NCBI GenBank assembly: GCA_934541105.1
Contig: CAKTDA010000002.1
Coordinates: 372,001-436,000, forward strand
Direction: 5' to 3'
DNA: 64,000 nt
Origin: an uncultured Luteitalea sp.
Lineage (GTDB): Bacteria > Acidobacteriota > Vicinamibacteria > Vicinamibacterales > Vicinamibacteraceae
The first letter of the stretch is position 1. Each line of letters starts with the position of its first letter. Below the pieces are notes generated by a model, which saw only the letters and a list, made by a program, of their open reading frames with translations, searched no databases and had not been told where the DNA came from. Below are positions 16,901 to 25,869 of this stretch, one piece after another. Position numbers and translations under genes: made by a program.

Positions 16901-17751
16901 TTCGCCGTGCGGAGCGTCGTGCCCGACGCGTGCGGCACGGCCATCGTCCGCAGCCATGTCGCGAGCGCCAGGCGTGCCTTCCGCCAGCGCGGCACCGCCA
17001 CGCGCTCGGAGAAGACGTCGTGGTCGCGCTGCGCGATGCGGGCCAGCAGGTCCTGGTAGATGGCCGCCATGATCCGGGCCGCCACGACGCGACGGGCATC
17101 CTCGGGAGGGAGGCACGCCTCCGCGCGGGCGAACTGGTCGCGGGCCCGCTGCGCCTGCCGCTCGAGCAAGGCCGAGATGGCCGGCGTCAGGCGACCCTGC
17201 CTCAGGGCGTCCTCGGACACGCCGTGCGCCGCCAGTTCGTCGAGGGGGATGTAGAGCCGCCCCCGGCCGAGGTCGGCCGGCACGTCGCGCAGGATGTTCG
17301 TGAGCTGGAGGGCCAACCCGAGCTCCTCGGCGTATCGCCGCGTGGCGGGATTCGCGTATCCGAAGATCTCGATGCAGATGAGGCCGACCGTCGAGGCGAC
17401 CTTGTGGCAATACCCCCGAAGGTCCGGGAACGTCGGGAAGCGCGCCGGCTCCAGGTCCATCGCGCAGCCGTCGATCAGTTCGTCGAAGTGGAGGCGCTGC
17501 ACGGGCCAACGCTCCGCCACGACCTGCAGGGCGCGGCCCTGCGGCGTGGCAGGGGCCCTGCCGCCGAAGCAGGCGTCAACCTCGTCACGCCAGCGCTGGA
17601 GTCCCGCCCGGCGCTCGGCAATCGAACGCTCCTCGTGCTCGTCCACCTCATCGTCGACGGCCCGGCAGAAGTCCCACACGGCCGTGATGGCTTCGCGGCG
17701 GTCCTTCGAGAGGGCCAGGAACGAGTAGGCGAAGTTCGTGTCGCGTGCCAC
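16897..17751 (-). CDS. hpnD: Presqualene diphosphate synthase HpnD
   Basis: 284 residues. Squalene/phytoene-synthase fold with the first Asp-rich motif in FCRAVDDEVDEH and the second region in LTNILRDVPADLGRGRLYIP. It joins two farnesyl diphosphates into presqualene diphosphate at the membrane. The gene sits between hpnC (19-bp gap) and hpnE (4-bp overlap) in the canonical order C-D-E. Confidence 0.93.
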   Translation of the reverse strand: MARDTNFAYSFLALSKDRREAITAVWDFCRAVDDEVDEHEERSIAERRAGLQRWRDEVDACFGGRAPATPQGRALQVVAERWPVQRLHFDELIDGCAMDLEPARFPTFPDLRGYCHKVASTVGLICIEIFGYANPATRRYAEELGLALQLTNILRDVPADLGRGRLYIPLDELAAHGVSEDALRQGRLTPAISALLERQAQRARDQFARAEACLPPEDARRVVAARIMAAIYQDLLARIAQRDHDVFSERVAVPRWRKARLALATWLRTMAVPHASGTTLRTAK

Positions 17752-17769
17752 GGGTTCGACCCCGAGATT

Positions 17770-18660
17770 CTAGCAATGCGCGCGCAGGAGCGTACCCGCC
17801 GCGATGCGCATCATGTCCCACCTGCCGAGCGCGGGCCTCTCGTGCAGGGAGTGCTGCCGCAGCGCGAGCGTTCGCCGCAGCACCGTCGTCCCGCCGAGCC
17901 ACGTGGCCCGGAGCTCGTAGCGCAGACGGCCGCGGACGGCGTTGCAGACCGGGCGCCCCGTCTCGAACAGCACGAAGGTCCGCCGGCCCAGTTCCTCCAT
18001 CACCATGCGCCAGGCGTCGTCTGGCACGTCGCCGTCGAGCGTGGCGGCGCGGGCGCCGCACCGTGCGAGCAAGTCCTCGGGCACGTAGAGCCGATCGCGC
18101 CTCGTCCAGTCGTCGCCGAGGTCCTGCCAGAAGTTCGTGAGCTGGAGCGCGGTGCACACCGCATCGGACTGCACGGCGGCGGCTTGGTCGCGCACGCCGG
18201 CAATGCCCAGCACGAGCCGGCCGACGGGGTTCGCGGACCGGCGGCAGTAGTCGAGCACGGCGTCCCATGTCGCGTAGCGCCGCACGGTGACGTCCTGCGC
18301 GAACGCCGAGAGCAGGTCGTCGAACAACCCCGGATCGAGCTGGCAGCGGGCAATCGTGTCGCGCGTCGCCACGAAGATGGCCTGCACGTCGCCAGCGCTC
18401 ACGTGTCCGACGCCCGGCGCCTCGCGTACCCGGGCGACATCCGCGCCGCGCAGCGTCCGCCACTCGTCGATCCAGGCAAGCCGCTGCGCCTCGGGGGCGG
18501 TGCCCTCGTCGGCAAAGTCGTCGGCCGCGCGCGCGAACGCGTATACCGCCGCCACGTGCGGACGCATCCGCGCGGGGAGCAGGCGCGAGGCGACCGGGAA
18601 GTTCTCGTAGTGCGCGGCGGCGATCTGCTCGCAGCGCGCGTAGGCGCGATCAGGTGACAC
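17770..18660 (-). CDS. hpnC: Hydroxysqualene synthase HpnC
   Basis: 296 residues from GTG 18660 (VSPDRAYARCEQIA). An ATG-initiated form to 18750 would run into the divergent mutY gene. Asp-rich motif in YAFARAADDFADEG, second region LTNFWQDLGDDWTRRDRLYVP. It converts presqualene diphosphate to hydroxysqualene. First gene of the hpnCDE operon; its promoter region is shared with mutY (20 bp between start codons). Confidence 0.92.
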   Translation of the reverse strand: MSPDRAYARCEQIAAAHYENFPVASRLLPARMRPHVAAVYAFARAADDFADEGTAPEAQRLAWIDEWRTLRGADVARVREAPGVGHVSAGDVQAIFVATRDTIARCQLDPGLFDDLLSAFAQDVTVRRYATWDAVLDYCRRSANPVGRLVLGIAGVRDQAAAVQSDAVCTALQLTNFWQDLGDDWTRRDRLYVPEDLLARCGARAATLDGDVPDDAWRMVMEELGRRTFVLFETGRPVCNAVRGRLRYELRATWLGGTTVLRRTLALRQHSLHERPALGRWDMMRIAAGTLLRAHC

Positions 18661-18668
18661 GTATCCCC

Positions 18669-18674
18669 TATACT
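18669..18674 (+). promoter_or_regulatory. -10 box TATACT, 6 nt before start codon (leaderless type)
   Basis: TATACT ends 6 nt before GTG 18681 of mutY with no Shine-Dalgarno. The same bases read on the minus strand give a TATAGG-like element close to the hpnC start. Confidence 0.5.
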
Positions 18675-18680
18675 CGCCGC

Positions 18681-19451
18681 GTGCCACGCAAGACCGGGCC
18701 GCTGTTGCCGCTGCCCGACTCCCGATCACGACGCCGGTTCCGCACGACACTCCTCACCTGGTATCGGGCCAGGGGCCGCGACCTGCCGTGGCGGCGGACC
18801 CGCAATCCGTACCACATCCTCGTGTCGGAAATCATGCTGCAGCAGACGCAGGTCGATCGCGTGCTGCCCAAGTACGAGGAATGGCTGGCCAAGTACCCGT
18901 CCTTCGAGGTGCTGGCCGAGGCACCCGAAGCCGACGTCGTCCAGACGTGGCGTCCGCTCGGCTACAACATCAGGCCGCGGCGGCTGCAGTCGATCGCGCG
19001 CGAGGCCGTGGCCCGGTACGACGGGCAGCTGCCGTCCGACGAGGCGACGCTGCGTTCGTTCAAGGGCATCGGCGCATACACGGCGGGCGCCGTGCGGAGC
19101 TTCGCATTCGGCGAGCGCGCCGCGATCCTCGACACCAACGTCGCGCGCGTACTCCTCCGCGTGTTCGTGGGCGATGGTGACGGGCGACGCCACGCGATGC
19201 GCAACCACCTGTGGGACCTGTCGCGCGCCGTGCTGCCCCACAAGCACGTGTTCGACTTCAATCAGGCGCTCATGGACTTCGGCGCCACCGTGTGTACCGC
19301 ACGCAAGCCGCTCTGCCTCGACTGCCCGATGCGCCGCGCCTGCGCATGGCGGCATGCTGCCGCCCAGGCACCGGCACCCGCGGCACCGGTTGCGCGCCCG
19401 CGCTACGTCGGCTCGGATCGACCGAACAGGCGGGGCGCCAGCAAGCCGTAG
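18681..19451 (+). CDS. mutY: A/G-specific adenine glycosylase, short MutY without C-terminal domain
   Basis: 256 residues from GTG 18681. HhH-GPD core with LPWRRTRNPYHILVSEIMLQQTQVDRVLPKY (catalytic Glu in SEIMLQQTQ), FKGIGAYTAGAVRSFAF (helix-hairpin-helix) and ILDTNVARVL (catalytic Asp). The [4Fe-4S] ligands are in CTARKPLCLDCPMRRAC. Normal MutY is ~350 residues with a C-terminal Nudix-like domain that reads 8-oxoG; here the protein stops soon after the cluster. A separate MutT-like Nudix gene is ~700 bp downstream on the other strand. The 3' end overlaps the TMEM175 gene by 49 bp. Confidence 0.85.
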   Translation: MPRKTGPLLPLPDSRSRRRFRTTLLTWYRARGRDLPWRRTRNPYHILVSEIMLQQTQVDRVLPKYEEWLAKYPSFEVLAEAPEADVVQTWRPLGYNIRPRRLQSIAREAVARYDGQLPSDEATLRSFKGIGAYTAGAVRSFAFGERAAILDTNVARVLLRVFVGDGDGRRHAMRNHLWDLSRAVLPHKHVFDFNQALMDFGATVCTARKPLCLDCPMRRACAWRHAAAQAPAPAAPVARPRYVGSDRPNRRGASKP

Positions 19452-20080
19452 TAGACGTAGAACGCCGGCCCGAGCAGCGCGTACACGAACCCTGCCGCTC
19501 CTCCTCCCCACGGCCCCGACGCCAGCTGCGCGAGCGCGATCGACAGCAGACCGACGACGACGTAGACGAAGCAGGCGCCGAGGTGGAGCCGCAGCTGGCG
19601 CAGGTCCACGCCTGCCTCGGGCTCGCGCCGCAGGCAGGCCAGCGCCCGCCAGTGCAACGCCGCCAGGATCAGGAACACGGAGATGAAGCCCACGCCGTAG
19701 AGCGTCATCAACGTGGGCACCTGCCTCCCGTCCACACCCGCCCCGGGGCCGCCCAGGAACAGTCCGTCCGGACCCAGCAGCATCGTCATCAGGAACTTGA
19801 GCGGATAGACGTAGAAGAGCACGAGGAACAGCAGCAGGCCGTTGAGCCAGATGGCCGCACCGTCGTGCACGCCGTACCGCTTGAAGAACTGGTGGTGCTC
19901 CTGCCAGATCATCAGCAGGATGGCGAAGCAGGCGGCAAAGGCCGGCAGCCCACGCACGTTCAGCATGAGGTCGTCGAACGTGCGTGGCACCTCGAGAGAG
20001 ACGACCAGCAGCGTCAGCGCAAAGCCGAATACGGCGTCGCTGAATGCCTCGATGCGCGTGACGTCACGTGATAGCGCCAT
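19403..20080 (-). CDS. TMEM175-family (DUF1211) membrane protein
   Basis: 225 residues from ATG 20080, with GGGAGG upstream. The first helix carries the diagnostic RIEAFSDAVFGFALTLLVV (R...FSD). Five further hydrophobic helices follow. Bacterial members form K+-selective channels; whether this one conducts is not visible. Unlike typical two-module forms, only one FSD motif is present, as usual for bacterial members. Confidence 0.85.
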   Translation of the reverse strand: MALSRDVTRIEAFSDAVFGFALTLLVVSLEVPRTFDDLMLNVRGLPAFAACFAILLMIWQEHHQFFKRYGVHDGAAIWLNGLLLFLVLFYVYPLKFLMTMLLGPDGLFLGGPGAGVDGRQVPTLMTLYGVGFISVFLILAALHWRALACLRREPEAGVDLRQLRLHLGACFVYVVVGLLSIALAQLASGPWGGGAAGFVYALLGPAFYVYYGLLAPRLFGRSEPT

Positions 20081-20125
20081 CTGTCGATGTCCCTCCCGGT
20101 CGCGAACGAGACCGCGCGCCTGTTC

Positions 20126-20506
20126 CTACCGCGTCAGCAGCGCCACGAGGTCGGCATCGGCCTCGGGCAGTTCGAGCGATGCGAGTTCGGCTCGGCGCAC
20201 CCACCGCATCTCCTGTCCGAGCTGCGGTGCCGGGGCGCCGACGAGCGTGGCCTCGAAGAAGTGCAGTTCCACGTGCAGGTCCGCATACGCATGCCGCGTC
20301 GTGAGGAGGGATCGCCCGACGTCCACGCCGCAACCGAGCTCCTCCCGGATTTCGCGCACGAGCGCGTCCTCGACGCTCTCGCCGTGCTCCACCTTGCCGC
20401 CCGGGAACTCCCACAGCCCGCCGAGGTGCGCCGCCTCCGCGCGACGCGTAAGCAGGAACGCACCGTCCTGCTCGATCACGGCGGCGCTGACGACGATGGC
20501 GCGCAT
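20126..20506 (-). CDS. MutT-like Nudix hydrolase
   Basis: 126 residues from ATG 20506. The Nudix box GGKVEHGESVEDALVREIREELG is complete (GX5EX7REUXEEXGU). Flanks match MutT: AAVIEQDGAFLLTRR at the start and WVRRAELASLELPEADADLVALL at the end. It probably hydrolyses 8-oxo-dGTP or a related nucleotide. The ATG shares one base with the stop of ygfZ (TGATG), so the two are coupled. Confidence 0.88.
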   Translation of the reverse strand: MRAIVVSAAVIEQDGAFLLTRRAEAAHLGGLWEFPGGKVEHGESVEDALVREIREELGCGVDVGRSLLTTRHAYADLHVELHFFEATLVGAPAPQLGQEMRWVRRAELASLELPEADADLVALLTR

Positions 20507-21492
20507 CAGGGAAGGCGGTGGACGAGGGCGTCGGCCGACCCGATGGTGACGACGGTGCCCGGTTCGGTCGCATCGCGATGCAGCATCGCGATGGCGAGCA
20601 GGCCGCCGCGCGCCGGCGACCAGCAGGCACTCGTGACGTGCCCGACGGACTTGCCGCCCATCGTCACGGGATCGCCGGCCGACCACGCCGCGCCGTCGCG
20701 TGGATGCGGCGTGCGCTCGACCCGGACGAGGCGCTTCGCGACGCGCCCCTGGCCGCGGTGGAGGATGCGGATCACGACCTCCTGGCCCACGTAGCAGCCC
20801 TTGTCGAAGCTGATCGCGCGGTGCTCGAGCCCGGCTTCGAGCGGAATCGTGTCCTCCTGCATGTCGATGCCGAACCGCGGCCGGCCGGCCTCGATGCGTG
20901 CGGTCTCGAGCAGCAGCGGGCTTGCCTCGGGCACCGTCGCCAGCTGTGCGCGCCATGTCGCAAGCACGTCGGGTGGAGCGAACATGTCGAACCCGACCAC
21001 GCCGAAGTCAGCCGAACGCGCCACGAGCGCGCCGGACGCCGGCACCTCGAGGTGCCCGTGCTCGGGCAGTGCCTCGAGATCAGCGGCAGGCACGCCGGCG
21101 CAGGCCGCCACCGATGCCGACGCCGAAGGGCCGAGCAGCGTGGCGCAGGCAAGCGTCGCGCTGACGTCGGCGACCGTGACGTCCTCCATGATCACGAACT
21201 GATCGAGGCGGCTGAGGAGGTTCGCGCTGGCCGAGGCGACGGTGTCGAGCAGGAAGGTCGTGCCGCGGTGGAAGACCCGCAGGTCGGCCACCATCCGCCC
21301 CTGCGGCGTCAGATAGGACGCGTACGCGCCGCCGCCGGGCTGCAGTGCCGCGACGTCCTGCGTGAGCAGTCCCTGCAGCCACGCCGACGCGTCGGGCCCT
21401 CGCACCTCCAGCCGGGCGTCACGCGTGGTGCGGTCGGCCCATACGGCCGCCCCGTGCAGCGCCCGGTACTCGTCGTCGAAGGTCAACGCCAT
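20506..21492 (-). CDS. ygfZ: Folate-binding Fe-S cluster assembly/repair protein YgfZ
   Basis: 328 residues. GcvT-like fold with the YgfZ-specific KGCYVGQEVV motif and the N-terminal DASAWLQGLLTQDV region. YgfZ uses tetrahydrofolate to help maintain Fe-S enzymes under oxidative stress. Its pairing with a Nudix hydrolase, and the nearby Fe-S protein MutY, fits an oxidative-damage theme. Confidence 0.9.
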   Translation of the reverse strand: MALTFDDEYRALHGAAVWADRTTRDARLEVRGPDASAWLQGLLTQDVAALQPGGGAYASYLTPQGRMVADLRVFHRGTTFLLDTVASASANLLSRLDQFVIMEDVTVADVSATLACATLLGPSASASVAACAGVPAADLEALPEHGHLEVPASGALVARSADFGVVGFDMFAPPDVLATWRAQLATVPEASPLLLETARIEAGRPRFGIDMQEDTIPLEAGLEHRAISFDKGCYVGQEVVIRILHRGQGRVAKRLVRVERTPHPRDGAAWSAGDPVTMGGKSVGHVTSACWSPARGGLLAIAMLHRDATEPGTVVTIGSADALVHRLP

Positions 21493-21502
21493 GCCCGACT
21501 GT

Positions 21503-21508
21503 TATCCT
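21503..21508 (+). promoter_or_regulatory. -10 box TATCCT, 6 nt before start codon (leaderless type)
   Basis: TATCCT ends 6 nt before ATG 21515. Only 22 bp separate the divergent ygfZ and hydrolase starts, so both promoters must overlap coding DNA upstream. Confidence 0.4.
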
Positions 21509-21514
21509 CTGCAA

Positions 21515-23206
21515 ATGCCCACAATGCCCCGCTATTGTACGTGGCTCGTCCTGCTGCTGGTCCTGGCGATCGGTGCCGGGCCCGCGCCGGCGCAACCGGC
21601 GGAAGGCGGCGAGCAGTGGGAGGCCACGTATCGCATCCTGGTGCAGGGCCGGAACCTCGGAAGCGAGCAGGTGACGGTCACCCGCGATGCCGCAGGCACG
21701 ACGCTGCGCTCGTCCGGCGGGCTCGCGGGCGGCGGCTTCGTCCTCCGCAGCGCCGAGATCGCCTACGGGCCCGACGGCGCGCCCAGGCGCCTTCGCGTGG
21801 ATGCCCGCCTGAAGGACCAGCCGCTCCTGGTCGAGACCACCGTCGCCGGCGGCAAGGCGACGAATGCCGTGACGCAGGGCGAAACCGCGAACACGGTCGT
21901 GCACGACATCGCGCCGGATGCGGTGCTGCTTCCCAACAACGTCTTCTCGGCGGCCCAGGGCCTCGCGTGGCGGCTCGTGCAGCTCGAACAGGGCGCGACG
22001 CTGCCGATCTACGTCGCACCACAGGCGCAGGTGCAGGCCACGCTGACGGCCGTTGCCGACGAGCGCATGCAGACGGCCGCGGGGCTCTACGAAGTGCGCC
22101 GGCACGTCGTCGAGGTCGCAAACCCGGGGCAGCCGCTCACCGTCGTGGTGTGGGCCGAATCGAAGACGGGACGGCTGATCCGGTACTCGATTGCGGCCGC
22201 CGGCGTGGACGTCGTCCGCGAGGACCTCACGAGCGTGTTCACGCGCGAGGTGCGCGAGTTCCGCGAGAACGACCAGACGGTCCAGATCCCCGCCCTCGGC
22301 TTCAACCTGGGCGCCACGGTGTCGCGCCCCGCGGGCAAGGTGGCCCCGGACCGGAAGGCGAAGGACGTCGAGAAGCTGCCGGCCGTCGTGCTCGTCGCCG
22401 GGTCGGGACCGCTCGATCGCGACAGCGTGGCGTACGGCGTGCCGGTACTGGGACAGCTTGCCGGCCAGCTCGCCGACGCAGGCTTCCTCGTCGTCCGGTA
22501 CGACAAGCGCGGCGTCGGCCAGAGCGGCGGGCGCGCCGAATCGGCCACGCTCGCGGAGTATGCCGAGGACGTGCTCGCGGTGGTGAAGTGGCTGCGCAGG
22601 CAGAAGGACGTGGACGACAAGCGCGTGACCGTCGCGGGGCACAGCGAGGGCGGCGCGGTTGCCCTGCTCGCGGCAGGCCGTACGAAGGACATCAAGGCCG
22701 TCGTGAGCATTGCCGCGCCGGGCGTGCCGGGCAACGAACTCGTGCTCGAGCAGCAGCGCAGCGCGCTCGAGACGCTGAAGATCAGCGACGAGGAGAAGCA
22801 GCGCCGCGTCGCGCTGCAGAAGCAGATCATGAACGCGGTGCTGACAGGCGAGGGCTGGGAGGGCGTGCCCGAGGCCCTGCGCAAGCAGGCCGACACGCCG
22901 TGGTTCCGCAGCCTGCTGGCATTCGATCCGGCCGCGGCCATGAAGCGCGTCCGCCAGCCGCTGCTCATCGTGCACGGCGAGCTCGACCGCCAGGTGCCGA
23001 TTGCGAACGCCGAACTGCTCAACGGCTTCGCGATGCAGCGCAAGAACGGCACGGCGGCACTCGTGCTCGTGCCGGGCATCAACCACCTGCTGGTGCCGGC
23101 AAGGACGGGCGCGATCGCGGAGTACGGATCGCTCGCGGGCGCGAAGGTGAGTCCCGAGGTCGGCCGGGTGATTGCGGACTGGCTGAAGCAGCTGCCGGCG
23201 CGGTAG
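21515..23206 (+). CDS. Secreted alpha/beta hydrolase with N-terminal beta domain
   Basis: 563 residues from ATG 21515 (an ATG at 21524 is an alternative). Signal peptide CTWLVLLLVLAIGAGPAPAQ. Residues ~30-260 form an uncharacterised beta-rich domain, like the DUF3108-type regions that precede such hydrolases. The C-terminal hydrolase has GSGPLDRDS, the nucleophile elbow VAGHSEGGAVAL, HGELDRQVP (Asp) and INHLLVP (His). Probably a periplasmic esterase or peptidase; substrate unknown. Confidence 0.85.
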   Translation: MPTMPRYCTWLVLLLVLAIGAGPAPAQPAEGGEQWEATYRILVQGRNLGSEQVTVTRDAAGTTLRSSGGLAGGGFVLRSAEIAYGPDGAPRRLRVDARLKDQPLLVETTVAGGKATNAVTQGETANTVVHDIAPDAVLLPNNVFSAAQGLAWRLVQLEQGATLPIYVAPQAQVQATLTAVADERMQTAAGLYEVRRHVVEVANPGQPLTVVVWAESKTGRLIRYSIAAAGVDVVREDLTSVFTREVREFRENDQTVQIPALGFNLGATVSRPAGKVAPDRKAKDVEKLPAVVLVAGSGPLDRDSVAYGVPVLGQLAGQLADAGFLVVRYDKRGVGQSGGRAESATLAEYAEDVLAVVKWLRRQKDVDDKRVTVAGHSEGGAVALLAAGRTKDIKAVVSIAAPGVPGNELVLEQQRSALETLKISDEEKQRRVALQKQIMNAVLTGEGWEGVPEALRKQADTPWFRSLLAFDPAAAMKRVRQPLLIVHGELDRQVPIANAELLNGFAMQRKNGTAALVLVPGINHLLVPARTGAIAEYGSLAGAKVSPEVGRVIADWLKQLPAR

Positions 23207-23214
23207 GCGGCTCC

Positions 23215-24561
23215 CTACTCGTACCGGAGAGCCTCGATCGGATCCAGCCGCGAGGCCCGCAGCGCGGGCAGCAGGCCGGCGACGATGCCGACGACCATCA
23301 GGATGGCGGTGCACACGCCGAGCAGTTCCATCGACAACACGAGGTGGATGTCGGTCTTCCGGGTCAGGTCGTCGAGCAGTTCGGCGAGGAACGGCCGCGG
23401 GCTCACCGCCCACACCATCGCCCACGACGCGAGCACCCCCGCGGCGCCGCCGAGGAACGTGATGATGAACGCCTCGACGAGGAACTGCAGCAGGATCTCG
23501 CGGCGTCGGGCGCCGAGGGCCTTGCGGATGCCGATCTCGCGCGTCCGCTCGGTGACCGAGACGAACATGATGTTCATGATGCCGACGCCGCCGATGGCGA
23601 GCGTCAGCACGCCGATGAACGTCAGCACGTACTTCAGGCCGTCGATGATGCCGTTGATCATCGCGACGTTCTCGACCGAGTCGTTGATGTTGACCGCGCG
23701 CTCGTCGGCCGCCTCGAACCGGTACTTGTTCGCGAGCACCTCGCGCACCTGGCGTAACGCCTTCTCCTGCTGGAGCGGGTTGACCGTCTGCAGCACGATC
23801 GTCGAGACGTACGTCGTGTCCTGCAGCTCGCCCATCGTCGTGTGCGGGATGAAGGCGCAGTACTTGTCGGGCGAGAAGTACGAGGACATCTGGACCTTGT
23901 CCTCCATCACGCCGACGACCTCGAAGGGCCGGTTGCCGATGCGGACCGTCTGTCCGATGGCGTGCTGCGCACCGAACAGCTTCCGCGCGACTTCGTAGCC
24001 GAGGAACACGACGCGCCGGCGCTCGGCGACGTCCTCGTCCGACAGCCAGCGGCCCTGGCCCTTCCCCGGACGTTCCCCGCGCATGGAGCCATACGCGACG
24101 TTCACGCCGCGGATCGCGAACGTGGACGACCGATCGCCATAGGTGATGGGCAGCCGGTTCATGTACTCCGGGCTCGCGGACTTGATCGCCGGCAGTTCGG
24201 CCACGGCCGCGACGTCCTCCGGCTTCAGGCGGATGCGGCGGCCGGCGCGCTGGCCGCCGGCCTGCATGCTGGTCTGGCCGGGAAACATCACCGCCACGCC
24301 CTCGCCGAACGCGTTCCTGAAGCCGACCATCAGCGCGTCCTGGAAGCCGTTGCCGTAGGCGAGCAGCATCACGACCGACACGATGCCCCACGAGATGCCG
24401 AGCATCGAGAGTCCGGCCCGCAGCCTGTTGCGCAACACGCCATACACGGCCTCGCGCACCACTTCCTTCAGGAGCTGCAGCGTGCGCGCAAGCCCGCGCA
24501 CGCGACGCACGGGGGCCATCGGGAGGGCGGTATCGAGCGCTGCGACTTCAGGTGGAGTCAT
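23215..24561 (-). CDS. MacB-like ABC transporter permease (FtsX family), second copy
   Basis: 448 residues. One N-terminal membrane helix (LRAGLSMLGISWGIVSVVMLLAYG), a ~220-residue periplasmic MacB_PCD domain, then three C-terminal helices containing GVGIMNIMFVSVTERTREIGIRKALGARRREIL, the signature of FtsX/MacB permeases. No nucleotide-binding domain is fused or adjacent. It lies 12 bp downstream of a paralogous permease. Likely part of a MacAB-type efflux or lipoprotein-handling pump. Confidence 0.88.
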   Translation of the reverse strand: MTPPEVAALDTALPMAPVRRVRGLARTLQLLKEVVREAVYGVLRNRLRAGLSMLGISWGIVSVVMLLAYGNGFQDALMVGFRNAFGEGVAVMFPGQTSMQAGGQRAGRRIRLKPEDVAAVAELPAIKSASPEYMNRLPITYGDRSSTFAIRGVNVAYGSMRGERPGKGQGRWLSDEDVAERRRVVFLGYEVARKLFGAQHAIGQTVRIGNRPFEVVGVMEDKVQMSSYFSPDKYCAFIPHTTMGELQDTTYVSTIVLQTVNPLQQEKALRQVREVLANKYRFEAADERAVNINDSVENVAMINGIIDGLKYVLTFIGVLTLAIGGVGIMNIMFVSVTERTREIGIRKALGARRREILLQFLVEAFIITFLGGAAGVLASWAMVWAVSPRPFLAELLDDLTRKTDIHLVLSMELLGVCTAILMVVGIVAGLLPALRASRLDPIEALRYE

Positions 24562-24573
24562 CGGCCTTCCCTC

Positions 24574-25869
24574 CTACATCTCGTACCGGAGCGCTTCGGT
24601 CGGCGGCAGCTGCGCGGCGCGGCGGGCCGGCAGCGTGGACGAGACGATGCCGATCAGCACGAGCGCACCGAGCGCGAGCAGCGCGTTCGGCCAGGTGATG
24701 ACCATGCCCGAGAAGCGGATCGGCAGCGTCGCCAGCGTGTTCACGAGCGTGCACAGGCCGATGCCGATCAGCATGCCGAGGCCGCCGCTGATCAGCGTGA
24801 GGAAGAATCCCTCGAGGAAGAACTGGCGTTGGATCGCCTGGGTCGTCGCGCCAAGCGCCTTGCGGACGCCGATCTCGCGCGTGCGGTCCTTCACGGCAAT
24901 CAGCATGATGTTCATCACGCCGATGCCGCCGAGCGCGAGCGTGACGAGCCCGACGACGCGGAAGAAGCCCGCCATGCCCGAGATCATCCGGTCGAAGAAC
25001 ATCGTCTGGAGCGACGTGTCCCAGACGTTGATCGCGTCGCGGTCGTCCGGATCGAACGCCTTGCGGCGGGCGAGGATGCCGCGGATCTCCTGCTCGAGCG
25101 GCCAGTCCACGTCCTCGACGCGGCCCGTCCGCGCGTTGAGCACCGTCGTCAGGTTGTCGATCACGTCCTGATGAGGCATCACGAGCATCTGGTTGATGCT
25201 GCCGACGGCGGCATCGGGCCGCGGCATGTACTTCTGCATCACCGCGAACGGCACGAAGATCTTGTTGTTGTCGGGGCCGCTGTAGCTGCTGTCCTGGTCC
25301 TTGCGCCTGATGCGGCCGACGACGGTGTAGGGCACGCCGTTGATCAGCACCTGTTCGTCCACGGGATTGCGGTCGCCGAACAACTGCTTGGACATCTCCC
25401 AGCCGACGATCGCGACCTGGCTCGCGTTCTGCTCGTCGCTCCAGTTCAACTGGCGGCCGCGGTCCACCTCGATGGTCCGCATGAACATGTATGGCGGCTC
25501 GACGCCGTGGACGGTGACCGACGCCTCGTTGTAGGCGCTCTTCACCTTCGTGCCGCGCTGGATCTCCGGGCTCACCATGCGCACGAGGCGCCCCTGCGCC
25601 TTCACCGCACGCGCATCGTCGACGGTCAGCGTGACGAGGCGGCCCGCACGCTCGCCGCCCGCCTGTCGCGTGGTCCTCGAGCCCCAGACGATGCTCATGT
25701 TCCGGCCGAACTCGCGCAGCACGGCGTCGTTGCCCCGGCGGAATCCCTCGCCGAGCGCCGACAGCACGACGATCGACACGATGCCCCACATGATGCCGAA
25801 CATCGTGAGGAAGCTCCGGAGCTTGTTGGCCCGGAGGTTGTCGATGGCCTGGAGGAAGGATTCGCGCAT
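24574..25869 (-). CDS. MacB-like ABC transporter permease (FtsX family), first copy
   Basis: 431 residues from ATG 25869, which overlaps the stop of the adaptor gene by one base (TAATG). Same architecture as its neighbour: LRSFLTMFGIMWGIVSIVVLSALGEG helix, periplasmic domain, and GIGVMNIMLIAVKDRTREIGVRKALGATT near the C-terminal helices. The two permeases may form a heterodimer. The frame extends to 27207 but that extension is a shadow of the adaptor gene. Confidence 0.88.
   Translation of the reverse strand: MRESFLQAIDNLRANKLRSFLTMFGIMWGIVSIVVLSALGEGFRRGNDAVLREFGRNMSIVWGSRTTRQAGGERAGRLVTLTVDDARAVKAQGRLVRMVSPEIQRGTKVKSAYNEASVTVHGVEPPYMFMRTIEVDRGRQLNWSDEQNASQVAIVGWEMSKQLFGDRNPVDEQVLINGVPYTVVGRIRRKDQDSSYSGPDNNKIFVPFAVMQKYMPRPDAAVGSINQMLVMPHQDVIDNLTTVLNARTGRVEDVDWPLEQEIRGILARRKAFDPDDRDAINVWDTSLQTMFFDRMISGMAGFFRVVGLVTLALGGIGVMNIMLIAVKDRTREIGVRKALGATTQAIQRQFFLEGFFLTLISGGLGMLIGIGLCTLVNTLATLPIRFSGMVITWPNALLALGALVLIGIVSSTLPARRAAQLPPTEALRYEM

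Noticed and set aside
20506..21492. Glycine cleavage T-protein (GcvT)
   Set aside because: KGCYVGQE is the YgfZ signature; the protein is short and no gcvH/gcvP genes are near.
20518..23757. Open frame of 1,079 codons on + strand
   Set aside because: Runs antisense through ygfZ and out of frame through the hydrolase; Arg/Ala/His-rich shadow of GC3-biased genes. The same holds for 21419-24391 (-) and 23842-26022 (+).
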